Source: Arabidopsis thaliana
Taxonomy: Eukaryota; Streptophyta; Magnoliopsida; Brassicales; Brassicaceae
Length of the DNA: 64,000 nucleotides
Direction: 5' to 3'
Assembly: GCF_000001735.4 (NCBI RefSeq)
Contig: NC_003075.7
Span: 2,667,001-2,731,000, forward strand
In this document: positions 47,554-60,530 of the stretch, piece by piece
Layout: every line of letters begins with the position of its first letter
How positions within the stretch are numbered: position 1 is the first letter of the stretch
The notes under the pieces: generated by a model
Databases searched by the model: none
What the model was told of the DNA's origin: nothing
What the model saw: only the letters and a program-made list of their open reading frames with translations
Translations under genes and position numbers: made by a program

Positions 47554-47665
47554 GTGAGGCTTTCATTGACTTAAGAGCCACGTAACCCAATAAAAATGGG
47601 TCAAGCCCAAATGCGGTTCATTTGATATGTGAATGAATGATATTAAAACCAAATTCTATCGTGAA
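47554..47665 (+). promoter_or_regulatory. Shared UBL promoter block, copy d
   Basis: Contains AGGCTTTCATTGACTTAAGA, GCCACGTAA, GGGTCAAGCCCAAATG and ATTTGATATGTGAATGAATG before the ATG at 47765. The closest match is the block at 21024, which lies on the far side of the MULE. Confidence 0.6.
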
Positions 47666-47764
47666 CTATCTTTACAAAACAATCACTTTCTCTCTCGCTC
47701 TCTCTGTTTCTTGACTCTCTTCTTCATTAGTCTCCATTGATCTTGAAACACCATTGATAGAGTC

Positions 47765-49012
47765 ATGAAGTTTGTGGTCGAGATTCTGGGTGGTTCATCG
47801 TTCGAGATTGAAGTGGAACGCACAGATACATTGTTAGTGGTCAAACAGAAGATCGAGAAGTCTCAACGTGTCCCAGTTTCGAAACAAACCCTTATCGTCG
47901 ACGGCATTTTTATTCTTCGAGAAGATCTTAACCTCGACCAATGCCAGATCTTCCACGATTCTCAAATCCAACTCGAAGTCTCTCCTGACGTGAACCCTAT
48001 TCACAACAACGACGATCAAATCCCGCAAACAGAGCAATCTCCTCCAGCACCGTGGATTTCAGTTGAAGAGTACTTTGCGGAGCAAGATTGGCCTTTGACA
48101 GAGGAAGAGATCAGAAAGATTTACAGTTATCGGCCTGAGACAACCCAAGACATCAGTAAGATTCAAGATGCGCATCAAACAGAGGAATCTCCACCGTCAA
48201 ACTCAGTCAAAGAGACCGTTAACATTCAAGATTCGTCTGTGAAGTTTGCGAGTAAGAACAACAACGATCAAGTGCCTCCAACGAAGCAATTTCCACAGTC
48301 AAACTTAGTCAAAAAGATCACTAACGGAAAAAAAAGAGTCCGGCAGATGCTAGTATATGTGTCGCCATATCCTGGTATGAATGAAGTCCCAACGAATATT
48401 CTGGTGCAAGTGAAAGTTACGGATGAGGTGAAAACACTGAGAGGTCTTATGAAACTGGCTCAAGAAGGGTACATCTTTACGCACAATAATCAAGTATTGA
48501 ACGAAGATCAGTCATACGAGTGTAACAGTGTTAAACCCTTGGATACAATTGTGATTGTTCCCAGACGTGTTATCCAAGAGACCAGTAAGATTCAAGATTC
48601 GTCTGTGACGGTTCAAGTGCCTCAAATGGAGCAATCTCCAGCGTCAAACTCAGTCAAAGAGATCACTGACCCGAAGAAGAAGATTAAAGTATATGTGGTG
48701 GCAGCTTCAAGTGAGTGTAAAGGTCTGAAGAGATTTATTGAGGTGGATGTGAACTCGACGGATCAAGTGAAAATACTGAGAACCGAGTTGGTTGAAAGTG
48801 GTCGGAGGGGTCATATAAGAATGCCTCACGAAGGATATTTCTTTGTGGACAGAAAGAAAGAGAGAGTATTGAACGAAGATCAGTCATTCGAGTGGAACCG
48901 TGTTCTTCCAGCCGAAACAGTTTATATGGTTAGTGGACGTGATACACATTTTGCCTCGTCTTTTACTCGTGGCTCTAAAGTCACAATGCTTTGTGCTCAA
49001 AAAGTTCTGTAG
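47765..49012 (+). CDS. Triple ubiquitin-like domain protein, cluster copy 6
   Basis: Single exon, 415 aa, ATG at 47765 (MKFVVEILGGSSFEIEVERT). Domain 1 (residues 1-75) has LLVVKQKIEKSQRVPVSKQ and LIVDGIFILREDLNLDQC. Two further UBL-like domains span about 195-275 (QMLVYVSPYPGMNEVPTNI, VLNEDQSYECNSV) and about 298-395 (IKVYVVAASSECKGLKRFIE, RVLNEDQSFEWNRV). The last two share the VLNEDQS(F/Y)E motif found once in UBL copies 1 and 4. There is no Gly-Gly end. It is the longest copy and probably shows the ancestral arrangement from which copy 5 was shortened. Likely At4g05310. Confidence 0.85.
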   Translation: MKFVVEILGGSSFEIEVERTDTLLVVKQKIEKSQRVPVSKQTLIVDGIFILREDLNLDQCQIFHDSQIQLEVSPDVNPIHNNDDQIPQTEQSPPAPWISVEEYFAEQDWPLTEEEIRKIYSYRPETTQDISKIQDAHQTEESPPSNSVKETVNIQDSSVKFASKNNNDQVPPTKQFPQSNLVKKITNGKKRVRQMLVYVSPYPGMNEVPTNILVQVKVTDEVKTLRGLMKLAQEGYIFTHNNQVLNEDQSYECNSVKPLDTIVIVPRRVIQETSKIQDSSVTVQVPQMEQSPASNSVKEITDPKKKIKVYVVAASSECKGLKRFIEVDVNSTDQVKILRTELVESGRRGHIRMPHEGYFFVDRKKERVLNEDQSFEWNRVLPAETVYMVSGRDTHFASSFTRGSKVTMLCAQKVL

Positions 49013-49499
49013 AAAGTCTGTATATATGACACAGAAGAAACCAAAAACTATGATACATTCAGCAACAGAAAGTTATGTGGATCTTTAACTCTTTGCTAAT
49101 AGGTTTTAATCTTTCTTCAAGTTTTCTTCTGGCCCTTAAGTCACAATGCTTTGAAATTTTTGAGTATATGTAGATACATAGAAGAAACAAAACTATGATA
49201 CATTTAGTAACAGAAATTTATGTGGATTTTATCCTATTTGTAGGTGTAACTCTTTTCTTCTAGGTTTTAATATTTTTCTTCAAGTAAACTTGTTGTTATT
49301 GAATTCCCTTTAGTCGAAAGCAGCGATCAAGCTTCTCTTATAAGTTACAAACCCTAATTTCAGCAAACACAACTTGGAAACACTAGCAGCAACAACTTTG
49401 TTATTTTAAAACATTAGCAAAAGAAATCTCATTGCAACATCAAATGGCAAAACTGGAAGGTAAAAAAAGCAGAACTTATCAAACAAGACTACCAATATG
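49013..49499. other. 3' flank of UBL copy 6 with a duplicated segment
   Basis: The sequence around 49011-49110 (TATATATGACACAGAAGAAACC, AACAGAAAGTTATGTGGAT) is repeated in diverged form at 49165-49265, an imperfect tandem duplication of about 150 bp. No gene was seen. Confidence 0.5.
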
Positions 49500-49512
49500 A
49501 TGAACTGATGAT

Positions 49513-50297
49513 TTTTTTTTTTTTTTTTTTGGCTCAACAACAAACTTTCCATTCACCCATTTATGGATACACAGTCTAGCTCAACAGAGCTTTTAACCCA
49601 AATTGGTACAATAGAATACAACTTTAGATCATAATTCTCAAAAGAAAGAGATTCCTTAGCTATTCTATCTGCCACTCCATTTCCTTCTCGGCTTGTATGC
49701 ACAAGCATAAAATCCTCAAACTTGCTAAGTAGATACTTTATGTCTTGGATAATTGGATTGAGACTTGACAAGCATAACTTTCATGTAACCAAAGACACAA
49801 GTTGCTGAGAATCCACCTCAAAAATGATCTTCCTATAATTGAATCGGGATAATGACAGCACAGCCCATCTAAGAGCCTCCACTTCTACTTCCAGCACGCT
49901 TCTTACTTTTACCACAGCTCTTGCACCTAACCATAACACCTTCCCTGTATGATCGCGAAGCACCCACCCTAAGCCACATTTTAATCCTTCTGTTGGCCAT
50001 GCCCCATCAAAGTTGCACTTAACCCAAGATTGTGGTGGAGCTTCCCATGTTTCTCGTCTGTCCCGACGGTGTTGTGGTTGGTGCTTTCCTTACATTCTGA
50101 GCCTCTTTCCTTCTAATCCACTCATCTGCATCTTCTTGTGTCCTTACTAATACCTCATTGGTTCCAAATTCCCTCCCTTTAAGCACCAGCTCGTTTCTGT
50201 TCTTCCACAGCCTCCCAAGTATCCAAGGGACTAAAGCCTCCACATTCTTCAGATCAGGATATTCTTGTTTAAGATGTTGAACTCTATGGAGGTTTGT
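49513..50297 (-). mobile_element. 5'-truncated LINE with RNase H domain and 13-bp target duplication
   Basis: Minus-strand LINE tail. ATGAACTGATGAT occurs exactly at 49500-49512 and 50298-50310, a 13-bp target duplication, and a T-run (49513-49531) is the poly(A) tail on the minus strand. The coding remnant includes PWILGRLWKNRNELVLKGRE and RRKEAQNVRKAP, then an RNase H domain with ALRWAVLSL, IIFEVDSQQL and DRIAKESLSFENYDLKLY, broken into three open pieces. It is the 3' end of a plant L1-type element and immobile. The perfect duplication suggests a recent insertion. Confidence 0.85.
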
Positions 50298-50310
50298 ATG
50301 AACTGATGAT

Positions 50311-51254
50311 CTAGGACCGGATAAGTTCCCTTCTTCATAGCGAACTTATTCAAAGAATGTTTTGTGTATCATTCTTGTTACATTGTTATTAATGAAAAAA
50401 TATTATTGGTCATTGGACTGAACACGAGTGTTAAATATGGACCAGGCCCCAAATAAGATCCATTGATATATGAATTAAATAACAAGAATAAATCGAGTCA
50501 CCAAACCACTTGCCTTTTTTAACGAGACTTGTTCACCAACTTGATACAAAAGTCATTATCCTATGCAAATCAATAATCATACAAAAATATCCAATAACAC
50601 TAAAAAATTAAAAGAAATGGATAATTTCACAATATGTTATACGATAAAGAAGTTACTTTTCCAAGAAATTCACTGATTTTATAAGCCCACTTGCATTAGA
50701 TAAATGGCAAAAAAAAACAAAAAGGAAAAGAAATAAAGCACGAAGAATTCTAGAAAATACGAAATACGCTTCAATGCAGTGGGACCCACGGTTCAATTAT
50801 TGCCAATTTTCAGCTCCACCGTATATTTAAAAAATAAAACGATAATGCTAAAAAAATATAAATCGTAACGATCGTTAAATCTCAACGGCTGGATCTTATG
50901 ACGACCGTTAGAAATTGTGGTTGTCGACGAGTCAGTAATAAACGGCGTCAAAGTGGTTGCAGCCGGCACACACGAGTCGTGTTTATCAACTCAAAGCACA
51001 AATACTTTTCCTCAACCTAAAAATAAGGCAATTAGCCAAAAACAACTTTGCGTGTAAACAACGCTCAATACACGTGTCATTTTATTATTAGCTATTGCTT
51101 CACCGCCTTAGCTTTCTCGTGACCTAGTCGTCCTCGTCTTTTCTTCTTCTTCTTCTATAAAACAATACCCAAAGAGCTCTTCTTCTTCACAATTCAGATT
51201 TCAATTTCTCAAAATCTTAAAAACTTTCTCTCAATTCTCTCTACCGTGATCAAG
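50311..51254 (+). promoter_or_regulatory. UBQ10 promoter and 5' leader
   Basis: Upstream region of UBQ10 with no gene of its own. It contains a CACGTG G-box at 51071-51076, a CT-rich stretch, and a TATA element, TATAAAA, at 51156-51162. The leader exon follows and ends ACCGTGATCAAG at 51254. The UBQ10 promoter is known for strong, near-constitutive expression, and part of that strength is attributed to the leader intron. Confidence 0.8.
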
Positions 51255-52932
<1,678 letters not shown>

Positions 52933-53771
52933 ATCTCGTCTCTGTTATGCTTAAGAAGTTCAATGTTTCGTTTCATGTAAAACTTTGGTGGTTTGTGTTT
53001 TGGGGCCTTGTATAATCCCTGATGAATAAGTGTTCTACTATGTTTCCGTTCCTGTTATCTCTTTCTTTCTAATGACAAGTCGAACTTCTTCTTTATCATC
53101 GCTTCGTTTTTATTATCTGTGCTTCTTTTGTTTAATACGCCTGCAAAGTGACTCGACTCTGTTTAGTGCAGTTCTGCGAAACTTGTAAATAGTCCAATTG
53201 TTGGCCTCTAGTAATAGATGTAGCGAAAGTGTTGAGCTGTTGGGTTCTAAGGATGGCTTGAACATGTTAATCTTTTAGGTTCTGAGTATGATGAACATTC
53301 GTTGTTGCTAAGAAATGCCTGTAATGTCCCACAAATGTAGAAAATGGTTCGTACCTTTGTCCAAGCATTGATATGTCTGATGAGAGGAAACTGCAAGATA
53401 CTGAGCTTGGTTTAACGAAGGAGAGGCAGTTTCTTCCTTCCAAAGCATTTCATTTGACAATGCCTTGATCATCTTAAGTAGAGTTTCTGTTGTGGAAAGT
53501 TTGAAACTTTGAAGAAACGACTCTCAAGTAAATTGATGATCACAAGTGAAAGTGTATGTTACATAAGTGGATATTTCACCCTTTTTCCATCAATCAAAAC
53601 ATCATATAGTAATCCATTGGTTTATACAAACATCAAAATACATTTACCTCTGAAATGAGGAAAAAAATGCAAAGAGATTTTTGAAAATTTCCAACAAATG
53701 GAGAGAAAAAAAAAAAACAAAGAATTAAATCAATCAGTACATTTATAAAGGTTATGAGACCTATATGACAC
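52933..53771. other. 3' flanks of UBQ10 and AGD13
   Basis: UBQ10 3' UTR (with GATGAATAAGTG near 53022 as a possible polyadenylation signal), then intergenic DNA, then the AGD13 3' UTR. No other feature was seen. Confidence 0.6.
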
Positions 53772-55679
53772 TTATTGGTCAAGTGGCAGCCATTCCATTT
53801 CTAGCTCTAATTCTCCAGACTCTACATTCTGAAGCTTGATCTGAACCTCCTGTTTCACTTTCCCATCAACAATGTTAATGATACTGTCATCTATTAATGG
53901 GTTATCATGCGATTTTAGCCATTTCCCAATCTGCATATCCCCAAACATTTCTGGATCCCCAAAAGCCATTGCAGATGTTATCAAAGGTTGTATATCAATA
54001 TCTGCTTCTCCCATTATGTCATCAGCAGAAAATGTATCATAATCATACACTTGCTGCAACCACATAAGAAACCGTAAGATATATATATAAGCTTTGGCAA
54101 TGACTGAAATCGTCAATAGAAAATGAATTTGCTCTTACCAATTTCACAGGGCCATAGCTCTCAGGAACAGACAGCATGAGTTCTTGATTCCATACCGGGT
54201 TCAAATTACTATTCATAACAGTTGTCTGAAGTTTCTGAATAAACAAGACAATTTTACTCAAGATTCACAGCATCAACAAGAAGTAAAGCTAATAAAAAGA
54301 TGCAAAGCAAATCACTTACTTGCTTCCCTAGATTCAACACAACATATGGATCACTTGACATCATGTCTCTGATTGCTAAGTTAGTTCCCTTCTTAATAGT
54401 CACCTTCAACAATCCAATAAACTCTACCATTCCTTCCTGAAACTGTCAAATTTACCGATTTCAAAACATGCAAGAAGAAAGGTATAAGAAAGAAAACGTT
54501 AACTTATGCAAGTTTGAAGCTTTACCATCGTCTGCGATGATGAATTTGTGCGAAAACTATCCATGATCTTTCTAGAAAGACTTGATGTAAGAAAAGCTGA
54601 ACTCTTTGTTGAGCCTTTCCCGGATGTAATCCGCAAGCTTGGTTTCAGAAACTCTTGCAGTTCATATTTTGCCCTAAATAAAGATTTTGAGTAAGTCACT
54701 ATACAAACAACAGCAATAGATTTGTCCTGTCACAGAGTATTTTGTTTTAGAATCTGACCTAATGAATCTCATACGCTGGTCATGATTAACATCAGGTCCA
54801 GGCTTAGAGCACGTGTCAGGTAAAAAAGCTTCATAAATTGAATTAGCAGACGCATTTCCTCCAATTTCAATCATGGAATCGACTTCCTCATCTGACCATT
54901 CATCTAGTGTCACAGACAAAACCTGGAGAAACCAAACAATGAGTACACAACGAAAGAGATCTAATTTTGTCTTGAGTAATGAAGAAAAGAGACAACAAAT
55001 GGACAACCAATATGTAATAGAGCAAAGAAGATATATCACCTTTGAAATATGAGTGCCGAGGCTCCTGTGCACACCGCAACATTTTAAGCAAATGAATACT
55101 CCGATATTTGCTGATCTGAAAACAAGCTACTAACTGATTATTCAATATAAGAACAAACACAAAGATACATAACTAAAGACACAAGAACATGTAGATGAAG
55201 CTCAAATCGCATAATGCGAATAAGTAACTTTCGGTTATGGTAAAGAAATGTGAGACATTCAACTCTATGAGATTAACCCCTAAATGAATAGAGAACATAC
55301 AGAACCAAACATATTGTATTAGCATAAGATTAGCTATATACTAAATGACATGTTGTTTATCAGCAAAACTACCAAAAGATAAGAAGAAGAAAAAGAGGCT
55401 TAGAAGCGATGACTTACGCCCATTTAGGATCAGAAGCGCCACAATCAGCGCAGACTCGGTTATCAGGTTGATTTAAAAGATCTCTGATTCTCCTTTTACC
55501 TGTTAAACACACAATGTGGATTGAATCACAACATAATCAGAAACCTTGTGACGCCATTATAACATGAAAAAGTCAAGAAATTTCGCTAAATCTATAGAAT
55601 CGACCACACACACACACAAAAGAAAGAATCTGTCATTACCTGAGCCAGGCTTACCGAGTCCGGCTGCATAATTGCTCAT
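53772..55679 (-). CDS. AGD13: ARF GTPase-activating protein with C2 domain
   Basis: Multi-exon, about 336 aa, ATG at 55677-55679 (MSNYAAGLGKPGSGKRRIRD) and stop at 53772-53774. The ArfGAP zinc finger is C-x2-C-x16-C-x2-C (CADCGASDPKW...CLKCC) followed by GVHRSLGTHISK, where the Arg is the catalytic finger. It stimulates GTP hydrolysis on ARF small GTPases in vesicle traffic. A linker with SLRITSGKGSTKSSAF leads to a C2 domain (about residues 180-280: VTIKKGTNLAIRDMMSSDPY, VWNQELMLSVPESYGPVKL, YDYDTFSADDIMGEADIDI), which binds membranes, usually with calcium; Asp residues for calcium are present. The end reads ELEMEWLPLDQ. Confidence 0.95.
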
Positions 55680-58520
55680 TGCTCTTCTTTCAAAACCCAA
55701 CGATCATCAAACAAAATCCTACATTGAGAACAACCCATCACGCACAAATTGTTGTAAATGATCACAACATAAGAAAGTTCCAATTTTTATCATGGAAATC
55801 AAATTAAATTTGCGATCAAAACGTGAACATTGTTGAAAACAAAACAAATGGGCCAATCACGAGAAGAATCTCTTTTCATATCAAAAATTAAAAACCTATG
55901 TGAATCATCCTTACGTTGTCGGATTCCGACACCGGAGAGGAAAAAAAAACCGACAAAAAAATTTTAAAATTTGACCTTTAACATTCTTAGAGATTGGATG
56001 ATCTAAATATGAAACAAGAAGATATACAAAAAATTGGAAATGAGAGGGGATTTGGTGTTCTTACAATGTTGCGGAAGGGAGGATAGATAGACGAAGGAAA
56101 GAGGTGAATTTACAAGAAAATTGGCAAATGATAATATCTGCAAATGACAACTACGTGCTCACTTTTCTTTTTATCTTATTATTTTTTTCTGCGTTTTTTA
56201 AATAAAGAAATTAGAGCAAATTGTTAATTTAAAAAAATCCCAAAAAAAAACACTATTTCCAATCCGGCGTTATTGTTTCATAGGTTTTTTTTAAAAAATT
56301 TTTTTTTATTAAAATTTGGTTTATGATGAAAATAGAAACCAAATTAGTACAAAAGTAAATATCATTCGGTCGGTTTAAATTGCTTTTTATTTATTAGCAA
56401 AACATATTATTTTAGAAAATATGTATTTTTTAACAAATAATTTGGTTGAAAAGACATTAACTTTTCCTTTAGATACTTTAAATCAGTATTTTTGTTGACT
56501 AAAATTTTTAAAATAAATTGTGTTGATTTATCAGCAGATTGATTATGGAGATAACTGATAATAAGTAACACATAGTTAACCTCGTTAATGCGTTTCATCA
56601 AAATATTTTATGACGAGTCTAAATCGGGTTGATTAATAAAAGTTTGTGACTAAAATGAAAAGTCAACCAAATTTAATACTTTTCCTATATATTTTATATG
56701 ATATTCTTGGCATTGAATTCCTTGTTTTTTTTTAATCTAAATTATTATTAGTTGAAATTATATATATGAAAATTGTCAAACACTCATATGAGTGACATAT
56801 TATCATAAAAATAATGATATGTGTCATTCTACATTAATTAAATTAAAAAACTAGCAAACTAATTGAAAAAAAAGTCAAAAAAAAATTGTTGTGTTAAATT
56901 CTCCATTAATCTTACTCTTAAATAAATTTTTCTGAAAACATTCACTAAATAAAAAATCATAATAATGTACCAAGCACTACTTTCATTCTATTCTACTTAT
57001 TTTTTTTACTTTTTTTTTTATCAATAGTCATTAATCCATAATGGCTAAAAATTTACTTGTGTTGTAATTTAGACGTTTGCTACCTAACCTCATATTAATT
57101 TAGTTATTTTAATTGGATATTTTTTGTTATTACGTTTTCTGAATTTGATTTATCATATTGACCTTCTTTCTGTATATTTTTGTGCGTTCTGATAACTTTG
57201 TAACATTGATATCTCTAACTATTAATATTTTTCCTTGATAATTAAGTTATGTATGTAAATGCTTTTTTTAAACTCGTAAATATTATATAAATTTAGAATT
57301 GTTTTAGCTAAAAATATCAGAAAATCTATAAAAATTAATGAATATTTTATCTTCTTCTAATAATAATATTTTTGCCATGTGGATTAACTTTAAAAGAAAA
57401 TCTTCCAAATCAGCAATCAAAGAACTTATCAAACAACTAAATCGCCGTCACTTAGATTTATAAATCACCCCTTTGATTGCTCAGTGATATCGTCCCCGTC
57501 ACGCCCTTTTTCTTAAAGAATAATTTAGGAAAAAGAAAACAATATCTCGTCGTTCTTTTCGGCTTTCTCCGATTGTTTTTAATATTTCTCCTAACTCTCT
57601 CTCGATCTCCGTCAAAATAATCACTGTTTCTTTGTTTTTTCTCACAATAACCCTGAAACATTTGCCCAAAAGAGGGAAACTAAACTCCAAAATATAGCAA
57701 AACTGATTAAAACCAAATATAGAGACAGAAATCGAAAGAAGATACAAAATTAATGGAGAAAAAACAATCTAAGCACTAGAATTGAACAAAGGCATGAGAG
57801 ACTTTCACAAAGCATCCCTATAGAACCTGTAAATACCAAAAGCACCAATAAGTCCGGAGAAACCTCACACCGACGACAAACCAATAGCAAACCGACAGGG
57901 AGGAAAGCAAGAATCCAACGCGACCAAAAACCAAATACAACTACCAACACACCTCACCAACTAATCGGAGAGAGCAAGAAACACTAGGATCAAGGCAAAA
58001 CCTTAAAATCGACTGGAGACAAACCACGTAAGATCAACAATTCTTACACGCGGACACAATTTCCTTGGTCTTATGCAGCAAAATTCTCTTGTTTAAAGAA
58101 TAATAATTTTTATTTTCTTTAATTCGGTAGAGCAAGAACACAAATTCTTTATTTTACCACATTTGTAATTTGGTATGAGCATTTTTCCCACTTTAGTTAT
58201 CAATAATGCTGAATGCTGATACTCAAATCACTAAATATCAATAGATTTATGTAAACATTTAAGGGATAAAGCGAAACATTTCTTATTTATTAGACGAGTA
58301 AAATAAGGGATTGGAAAAATACTTCAAATCCCCCATTTTTCAAATTTTTATTTTTTCCCTTGTACGCGATCAAAATAAACATCGAGCAATGTGGTAGTTA
58401 CATGAAAATTCGTTTATTTCCGTAAGAGGAAAGCTGAGTTTGGGGATTTTCATTCATCTGAGTTTAATTACGTTTTTATACTTTATAATTCGTAACTAAT
58501 TCGTATTTTGATTGTTGGGT
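55680..58520. other. Long AT-rich intergenic region
   Basis: Holds the AGD13 promoter at its start. From 56200 to 57400 it is very AT-rich and featureless. From 57440 to 58060 there is a less AT-rich island with minus-strand open frames (57458-57661, 57750-57950). I cannot assign it; it might be an old transposon piece. Confidence 0.4.
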
Positions 58521-58531
58521 ATAAACCAAAG

Positions 58532-58574
58532 GTCCCACATCGGAAGTTAAGAAAAAGAGTTTCTAATATATAAG
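58532..58574 (+). promoter_or_regulatory. USE-like GTCCCACATCG plus TATA element
   Basis: GTCCCACATCG at 58532-58542 matches the plant snRNA upstream sequence element, and TATATAAG follows at 58567-58574, 24 bp after it. That spacing is the RNA polymerase III type. However, the same block with the following TTTTGGGAAGTAACCCAA and AGAGGACAATATCATACT also matches a dispersed plant repeat that I recall as the LTR of TRIM-type elements, so it may be only a fossil repeat. No snRNA body was recognised downstream. Confidence 0.35.
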
Positions 58575-58689
58575 TCAAGTCCAACTCCAACTAGTATGAG
58601 GCATTTTGGGAAGTAACCCAATAACAAATTCTTGAGGGCTTGAACATGTAGACCCAAAGAGGACAATATCATACTAAAAAGGAGTTGGA

Positions 58690-59065
58690 ATGGACTTTAG
58701 AAAGGAAAATAAAGATGAAGGAGGAAATGGCGAGAAACAGAACAAGAAGAAGAAGAATGATCCTCAGGTTATGAATAATATTTGAGTATATATAAGATTC
58801 ACTAATATCCACAAACTATCTCTGATTCTTGTTTTTATTTGTTGTTGTTTAGGTAAGTTTGTCCGGTCTACTATACTTTGTAGACGGGTTATGGTCAAAC
58901 TCTGTGGAGGAACGGATCATAATATTCACAACCAACCATAAGGAGAAACTCGATCCGGCATTTCTGAGACCAGGAAAGATGGATGTTCACATACTCATGG
59001 ATTATTGTACGCCTGTTGTCTTCAAGAAACTCGATGCTTTGTACCTAGATATTCGAAGAACATGA
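58690..59065 (+). pseudogene. Truncated AAA-ATPase (BCS1/AATP-like) fragment
   Basis: Two exons, 58690-58767 (MDFRKENKDEGGNGEKQNKK) and 58853-59065. The second starts VSLSGLLYFVDGLWSNSVEE and has the sensor region IIIFTTNHKEKLDPAF and arginine-finger part LRPGKMDVH. These are the second half of the AAA module of plant BCS1-like ATPases. Walker A and the N-terminal mitochondrial or ER anchor are missing. At about 59050 the frame shifts: the alternative frame continues HDMFELIEKMLLEVKATLAE and beyond, the normal family sequence, while the read frame stops at 59065. So the short protein (96 aa) is a decayed copy. Likely At4g05340. Confidence 0.75.
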
Positions 59066-59909
59066 CATGTTTGAGCTTATTGAGAAGATGTTACTTGAGG
59101 TGAAAGCAACTCTAGCTGAGATCACAGAGCAGCTTATGGTAAGCAAGAATCCGGATGTATTACGCTTAAGGGTGTTGTTGAGTTTCTTGACACCAAAAGG
59201 TTGACTAAGGAGATATACTGTTGATTCTAAAATTTAAAGAAGCAGAAGCATGAAGCTTCAAGGATCCGTGGAAGTGGTTATGCATTTCTTAGTTTGATTT
59301 AATAACTTTGCCTCAGACACTAAATTTGGAAGATGACACACTCGACATGTATCAACTCTTTTAACATCTTGTTGGAGTTCAATTTGTTGTTATAAAGCTT
59401 GAAAGATCTTAACGTTCCTTGTTCTTGCCATTTTGGGCTCAAATTTGCAGAAAGTTTCTCATCTTCAACTATTTTAACATATACGTTTCAAGATCACTAA
59501 GAAATGCTGAAGTAGAGATATCCTTTAAAAGATTCGAGGAATATATATGATGGTAACAAATATGTTGAAATTGCAGAAGGAGATAATAAAGACACTGCAG
59601 AAGGACTTCATGTGAGAGGTGAAACAAATCACATTGAAGAAGACACGTAGGAATCATGATTTGATTTCAGAGCAACAGCTTGATGTGAAGGGTTCTGGTT
59701 ATATTGTTAAGGATTTAAGAGTTTGCAAATGAACTTAAAACCGACAAGATTTGTGACACAAAACTTCTCTAATTGAGTAAAACCCTTAAAACAACAAATT
59801 ACATTCAATGTCTTCAACTAGTTACAGCATGTGACAAAAAACTAGAATTTCTAACTTCTATTGGAAACCTTAATACTAATCCTTACATAAAACCCTAATT
59901 TCAATGTTT
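59066..59909. other. Decayed AAA-ATPase 3' sequence and intergenic DNA
   Basis: 59050-59200 still encodes the frame-shifted AAA tail (TEQLMVSKNPDVLRLRVLLS). The rest has no clear gene and includes the 3' flank of the RING gene. Confidence 0.55.
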
Positions 59910-60530
59910 TCAATCGTAGATCTCAGTACGACACAGGGGACAAGTGTTCTTACGCTTGAGCCACTCCAAAAGACAGCCATTGTGGAAGACATGAGAACAA
60001 GTCATGCGTGTGACGTCCCTAGGTTTCGGACCGGAGACTAGACTCTCGAGACATATGGAACACGGCTCTGTTTCCATCTTCAAACTCTTGAATTCCTCTG
60101 CTTTCATTCTCCCTAGCAGAACCATCCTCAATGATTTCTCGTCGTTTGACATAACTGAGACGGTCCGGTAAGTAACTGTAGCGGCCATGGTCAAGGTAAA
60201 GCCGTTGTGCCCAAAACCTAAGTCTATTGCAGCCGTTGAGATCTTTGGGGCTAAGTCATCGCACAAGTAACTCTCAAAGGGGTAGCCGACTAATCGATCG
60301 TGGAGAAGCGTTCGGATGTGGTCGTGACTAGAGCTACGGAGATTGATATCGATGAGAAAAGGTGGTGAAACCTGAGTCCGGCGGTTTTGGCGACCGGTTG
60401 TTTGGTTTTCAATAATGATCTCTACAGATTTGGTTTTGAGGCGTATGATGACTGAGTTTGGTTCTGATGGAGAGAGTTTCCTTCCGTTGGTGACGTGAAC
60501 TTCCACTTCAGGACGAGAACTCATACTCAT
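59910..60530 (-). CDS. RING-H2 finger protein, probable E3 ubiquitin ligase
   Basis: Single exon, 206 aa, ATG at 60528-60530 (MSMSSRPEVEVHVTNGRKLS). The N-terminal 140 residues have no domain I recognise. The C-terminal RING-H2 has the full ligand set: CSICLESL, then TCSHVFHNGC (Cys-x-His-x2-His-x2-Cys) and CPLC, ending RTEIYD. RING-H2 proteins recruit E2 enzymes and transfer ubiquitin to substrates. No transmembrane helix is seen, so it is probably soluble. Likely At4g05350. Confidence 0.85.
   Translation of the reverse strand: MSMSSRPEVEVHVTNGRKLSPSEPNSVIIRLKTKSVEIIIENQTTGRQNRRTQVSPPFLIDINLRSSSHDHIRTLLHDRLVGYPFESYLCDDLAPKISTAAIDLGFGHNGFTLTMAATVTYRTVSVMSNDEKSLRMVLLGRMKAEEFKSLKMETEPCSICLESLVSGPKPRDVTRMTCSHVFHNGCLLEWLKRKNTCPLCRTEIYD

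Noticed and set aside
57458-57950. Minus-strand frames in an intergenic island
   Set aside because: No domain, no splice pattern and biased composition. The island stays unexplained.
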